Source: Tigriopus japonicus (taxonomy: Eukaryota; Arthropoda; Copepoda; Harpacticoida; Harpacticidae). From it: a stretch of DNA of 64,000 bases. A program made the position numbers and the translations under genes. A model generated the notes under the pieces. That model was given only the letters and a program-made list of their open reading frames with translations, had not been told where the DNA came from and did no database searches. Within the stretch, counting starts at the first letter, position 1, and each line of letters starts with the position of its first letter. Shown here piece by piece: positions 61,331 to 64,000 of the stretch. The stretch is taken from contig JAAGOF010000115.1 in NCBI GenBank assembly GCA_010645155.1, forward strand, positions 372,001 to 436,000, given 5' to 3'.

Positions 61331-61841
61331 CTAGATTTGTTCGTCTCCAGCTTCTTCTTCAACTTGTTCGTCTCCAGCTTCTTCTTCAACTTGTTCCGTC
61401 TCTCGGTCGAGCAATGGAGTTGATAACAGTAGGGGTCTTCTTTTGGCAACTGTGAATAGGTCATTTAATGAAGTGGCTAACAGCTCCCGGTCGGCCTCAT
61501 GAACCCATCCACTCCTCACACGTATCCCAGTTGTAGTGGCCACGGACGAGAAAAGTCTGTGTCGGTCTCTGGCAAAAAAAAAGTTCGTCCCATCTCCATA
61601 AACTTTAATCTTCATCCACTTCCTCAATTGAGACCTTTCAGCAAATTGCTCGGAATTCTTTGCACATAGATTTGCTCAAGTTTGGAAGGAGGAGGAGAAG
61701 CGTGACCCTTTCTTTGAGGGATCGTCTAATGTCAAAAGGCTCACCCTGGTTTTCGACCTTCAAAATCATTCCCACCACAATGGCAGCATTCAAGAAAATG
61801 TGGCACAGGGAGCGATTAATTAGTGTCTTCTTGCGTATCAT
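61331..61841 (-). CDS. Two-exon gene, small leader-bearing protein with acidic repeat tail, unknown function
   Basis: The model joins exon 1 (61841 down to 61745) and exon 2 (61674 down to 61331, ending in TAG). The 70-nt intron starts GTGAGC and ends with a pyrimidine run (CTTCTCCTCCTCCTTCC) then TTGAG. Exon 1 ends in codon phase 1 and exon 2 restores the frame exactly, giving 146 residues. Residues 1-12 are basic (MIRKK...R). Residues 12-27 (LCHIFLNAAIVVGMIL) form a hydrophobic stretch that could be a signal peptide or membrane anchor. The middle part is charged with a KRR site near residue 111. The C-terminus is acidic, with EEEAGDEQ twice, encoded by a 27-bp tandem repeat that keeps the frame. 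In exon 2, G occupies codon positions 1/2/3 at about 39/18/22 percent, partly inflated by the repeat tail. The family is not recognised. More upstream exons are possible. Confidence 0.5.
61337..61396. repeat. 27-bp minisatellite inside a coding frame
   Basis: Two identical 27-bp units (61337-61363 and 61364-61390) are followed by a partial third. The unit length is a multiple of three. On the minus strand it encodes the acidic tail of the gene at 61331-61841. Confidence 0.9.
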
Positions 61842-63273
61842 TGAAGCGACCCTTTCGCTTTTATGAGTGCGACTCTCTTTATTCTGAATGAACTCCAATT
61901 AGACCACCACTTGAATGGATCCTAAATTCGTGAAAAAGGTACTTAGATTGCCTGGTAGATATCCCTTGGCTTTGCGAGAGTGACGAGGGAGAATATATGG
62001 AATCGGAAAGCACATGTTTCCCAAGTGCGAATGTCGGGAATGTTTTGTACGTATTGTGCATTTCCGGGAGGTCCCCGATGGATTGTAACCGTCTGAAGAA
62101 TTCAGAGGCTCCTTCTGCAAGTGGAGAAAGCAAGCTCGATTGGACAAAGATTTGGACTCCGCCAACGAATTATTCCTGTCGCGGTTGGTAATCCAGTAAT
62201 CCTGATGTAATTTAAAAGCTGGTACGTGCGCTACTTTGTCTTCATTCTGCTCAAGATCCCCTTCTCTTCTTGTTGGCTAACTTTGCTGTTTGTTTGAGGT
62301 GTGCATGTGTTCTGATTGTGTACTGTGTTGTATAGTGTGTATGCCCGCAAGCAGAACATATCTTTGGGATTCGGTGTCGGTCTTGGCCATGAGTTACTTA
62401 CTCTTTCAGTGGTTGTTGTTGCTGTTGTTGTTTTTTTCGGCTGAAGATCGAACCACGACGATGTCGGGGAAGTCCCCCCTCCATACCATCCATCTCCCGG
62501 TTCCACGGCCAAAACCGCTCCCTTTATTTAGTAATGGGAAACTTGAAGTTTTCTATTTCAACTTCTCAACGACTTTAATTTCTTCTCTTTTGAATCTAAA
62601 TGTGACATGCAAGAGATTCGATTTATCTACGGGCTTTGTCGACAATTTATTCAGGGTTCCCATTTGTCACCTCCTCCTCTTTCGATTTATCACCGGTTCT
62701 CATGCCATGCCAAGCCAAGCCAAGCTGGAATCCTGGTTGCCCGCGTTTCTACCCGGGCATTAAAAGTCGGACTAGGGCGGCATATTTCATTCTCAACCCC
62801 GGGCAACCCTGAGGTTTTGTCCATCCACTGGGCTGGGCAGAAGGGGTTCGGCTAAGTTTGACAATGTCAATTAATTATCATCTCTTCCAAGTCAGCCGGA
62901 AGACACACGGCCGATCATACTCGCTCCAACTCTTGGCTTTTCACCGTCATCGACCAAAACTAACCACACGAGGTATATGTACATACTGCAGGTAGGTAGT
63001 TTGGTGGTCCTACCACAACAATAGCCCCACTGGTCATACTGTCACACCTCTCATAGTTACCGTGCAAACTGCATGCACTCGTTGGCAAGACGATCATCAT
63101 AATCATTATAATAATGAAAATCACCACCGCACTTGTCTTTAAATACGTGGCTTCCAACCAGCCGTCTTTTTTTATACCCAGCCCTCTTTCTTGCGGCAGG
63201 TATCCAAGCGTTATTCTCTTTTACACGCATCTCCGATAACCAATAATGATTGGAGCTAGATATGAAATGAAGA
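61842..63273. other. Upstream of the 61331-61841 gene; possible further exons
   Basis: On the minus strand, CTCCACTTGCAG at about 62125 is a good acceptor. It is followed by two open frames (to 61879 and 61899), but no donor joins either in phase to the exon ending at 61745. It may be 5' untranslated sequence. Confidence 0.4.
62411..62433. repeat. (GTT)n repeat
   Basis: Imperfect GTT run. An AAGCC tandem lies downstream at 62708-62726. Confidence 0.8.
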
Positions 63274-63546
63274 TTAGTCAAGATTGGTGTCGTTCATCCT
63301 CTTCACTACTCGATTGGAAAAGTCAAGTCCATAGATAGAATAGGTAGGCCTAATACGTACGTAGTAGGTTGTTGGTACGTGAGAACGACTTGAATCCTGG
63401 GAGGCATGATGTTGGCCGGTGGTAATGGCGTCGTCATTGCTCTCGCACGACCTGCTGCTTGCATTGCCGGTCGGACCAGCTAACAAATTGAGCACATACG
63501 AGTGCAGCTCGATAATTGGATTAAAGAATTTATTTCCTGATTTCAT
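63274..63546 (-). CDS. Small ORF of 90 residues, hypothetical
   Basis: ATG at 63546 follows AAGCG, and the frame ends in TAA at 63274. The protein is polar, with Ser/His/Asp-rich residues in the middle and a tyrosine-rich segment followed by a VVKRM basic site near the C-terminus. Many codons end in C or T, and purine-first codons are common. G at positions 1/2/3 is about 24/18/18 percent, a weak coding signal. It has no hydrophobic leader and no recognised family. It could be a whole short gene or a first exon. Confidence 0.3.
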   Translation of the reverse strand: MKSGNKFFNPIIELHSYVLNLLAGPTGNASSRSCESNDDAITTGQHHASQDSSRSHVPTTYYVRIRPTYSIYGLDFSNRVVKRMNDTNLD

Positions 63547-64000
63547 CGCTTGGATGACTTGGAAAGACGATCAGGGAGAAAGAGAGTGGATTAAGGGGGA
63601 AAAAGGACCCACATTTAGTTTTTTGCCCAAGCTTCGCAAGTTCGGACTTTTGTCTAATGACACGTGTTCAATCCGATTCCTCATCGGCGAGCACCAGTTA
63701 TTACAAGTAAAGCTCACAGTCAGCAGGGGGAGAGGAGAAATAGACTTTGGAGGAGGGAAAAGTGTTTTTACCTCCTCCTTCTCCTTTCTCTCTTTCTCTT
63801 CTCAATATGCTTTCCTCTCATCCACATTTCTTCCTTTCATACTTACTTCTGTCATTATCAGGAATACGAGTAATCTTGGATCGGATTTTTCTCCCAGCTC
63901 AAATTGGACTTCCGAATTCACCAGTTCTTGTGGTAATTGGGTCTTAGCCAAAGTTCGCTCGGCATTCAGAATCTCTCCTCCCTTGGCTAAAAGCATTTAT
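63547..64000. other. No supported gene
   Basis: Pyrimidine-rich tract at about 63771-63805, and short frames only. Confidence 0.5.

Noticed and set aside
62290..62763. Plus-strand frame with a leader-like Leu run from ATG 62341
   Set aside because: The hydrophobic run comes from a GTT/TTG repeat. G at codon position 1 is only about 18 percent, against coding.

Overview
The window looks like nuclear DNA of a eukaryote, most likely an invertebrate animal of arthropod/crustacean type. There are no bacterial operons, ribosome-binding sites or dense ORFs. Simple-sequence repeats such as GGTT, GAAA, GGA, AG and CA are abundant, CpG is not obviously depleted, and the few plausible introns are very short (58-70 nt). 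No gene here can be tied to a known family, so the organism call is an inference and no species is named.

Coding content is sparse and uncertain. The longest open frames (about 190 codons) are roughly what 64 kb of random six-frame sequence at this base composition would give, so length alone proves nothing. Candidates were ranked on four criteria: an ATG start, GT..AG sites that join frames in phase, excess G at codon position 1, and a single clearly preferred frame. The best model is a two-exon minus-strand gene at 61331-61841 (146 residues): charged N-terminus, hydrophobic leader, 70-nt intron in phase, and an acidic C-terminal tail made of a 27-bp tandem repeat. The next best is a two-exon plus-strand model at 8353-8950 with a 58-nt intron. 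Other candidates are listed with confidence of 0.35 or lower.

Layout: 1-8300 is non-coding sequence with several tetranucleotide arrays. 8353-8950 holds the second-ranked gene model. 10800-11100 and 14357-14960 hold diverged tandem duplications with units of about 158 and 217 bp. 16000-21500 is rich in GGTT, GAAA and TACG repeats and contains a long hairpin at 18006-18065. 22400-22500 has an ATG plus a strong splice donor beside a cluster of TAAT sites. 24500-36500 has scattered weak ORFs and a hairpin at 33069. 39400-43500 includes an AT-rich island with hairpins and palindromes. 44400-60400 is mostly repeats and purine tracts. 60800-63550 contains a long palindrome and the best gene model.

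Two dispersed motifs are far more frequent than chance by hand count: TGTTCCA/TGGAACA (about 45 copies against about 8 expected) and the palindrome ACGTACGT (9 copies against about 1). No rRNA, tRNA, CRISPR, transposase or reverse transcriptase could be supported.
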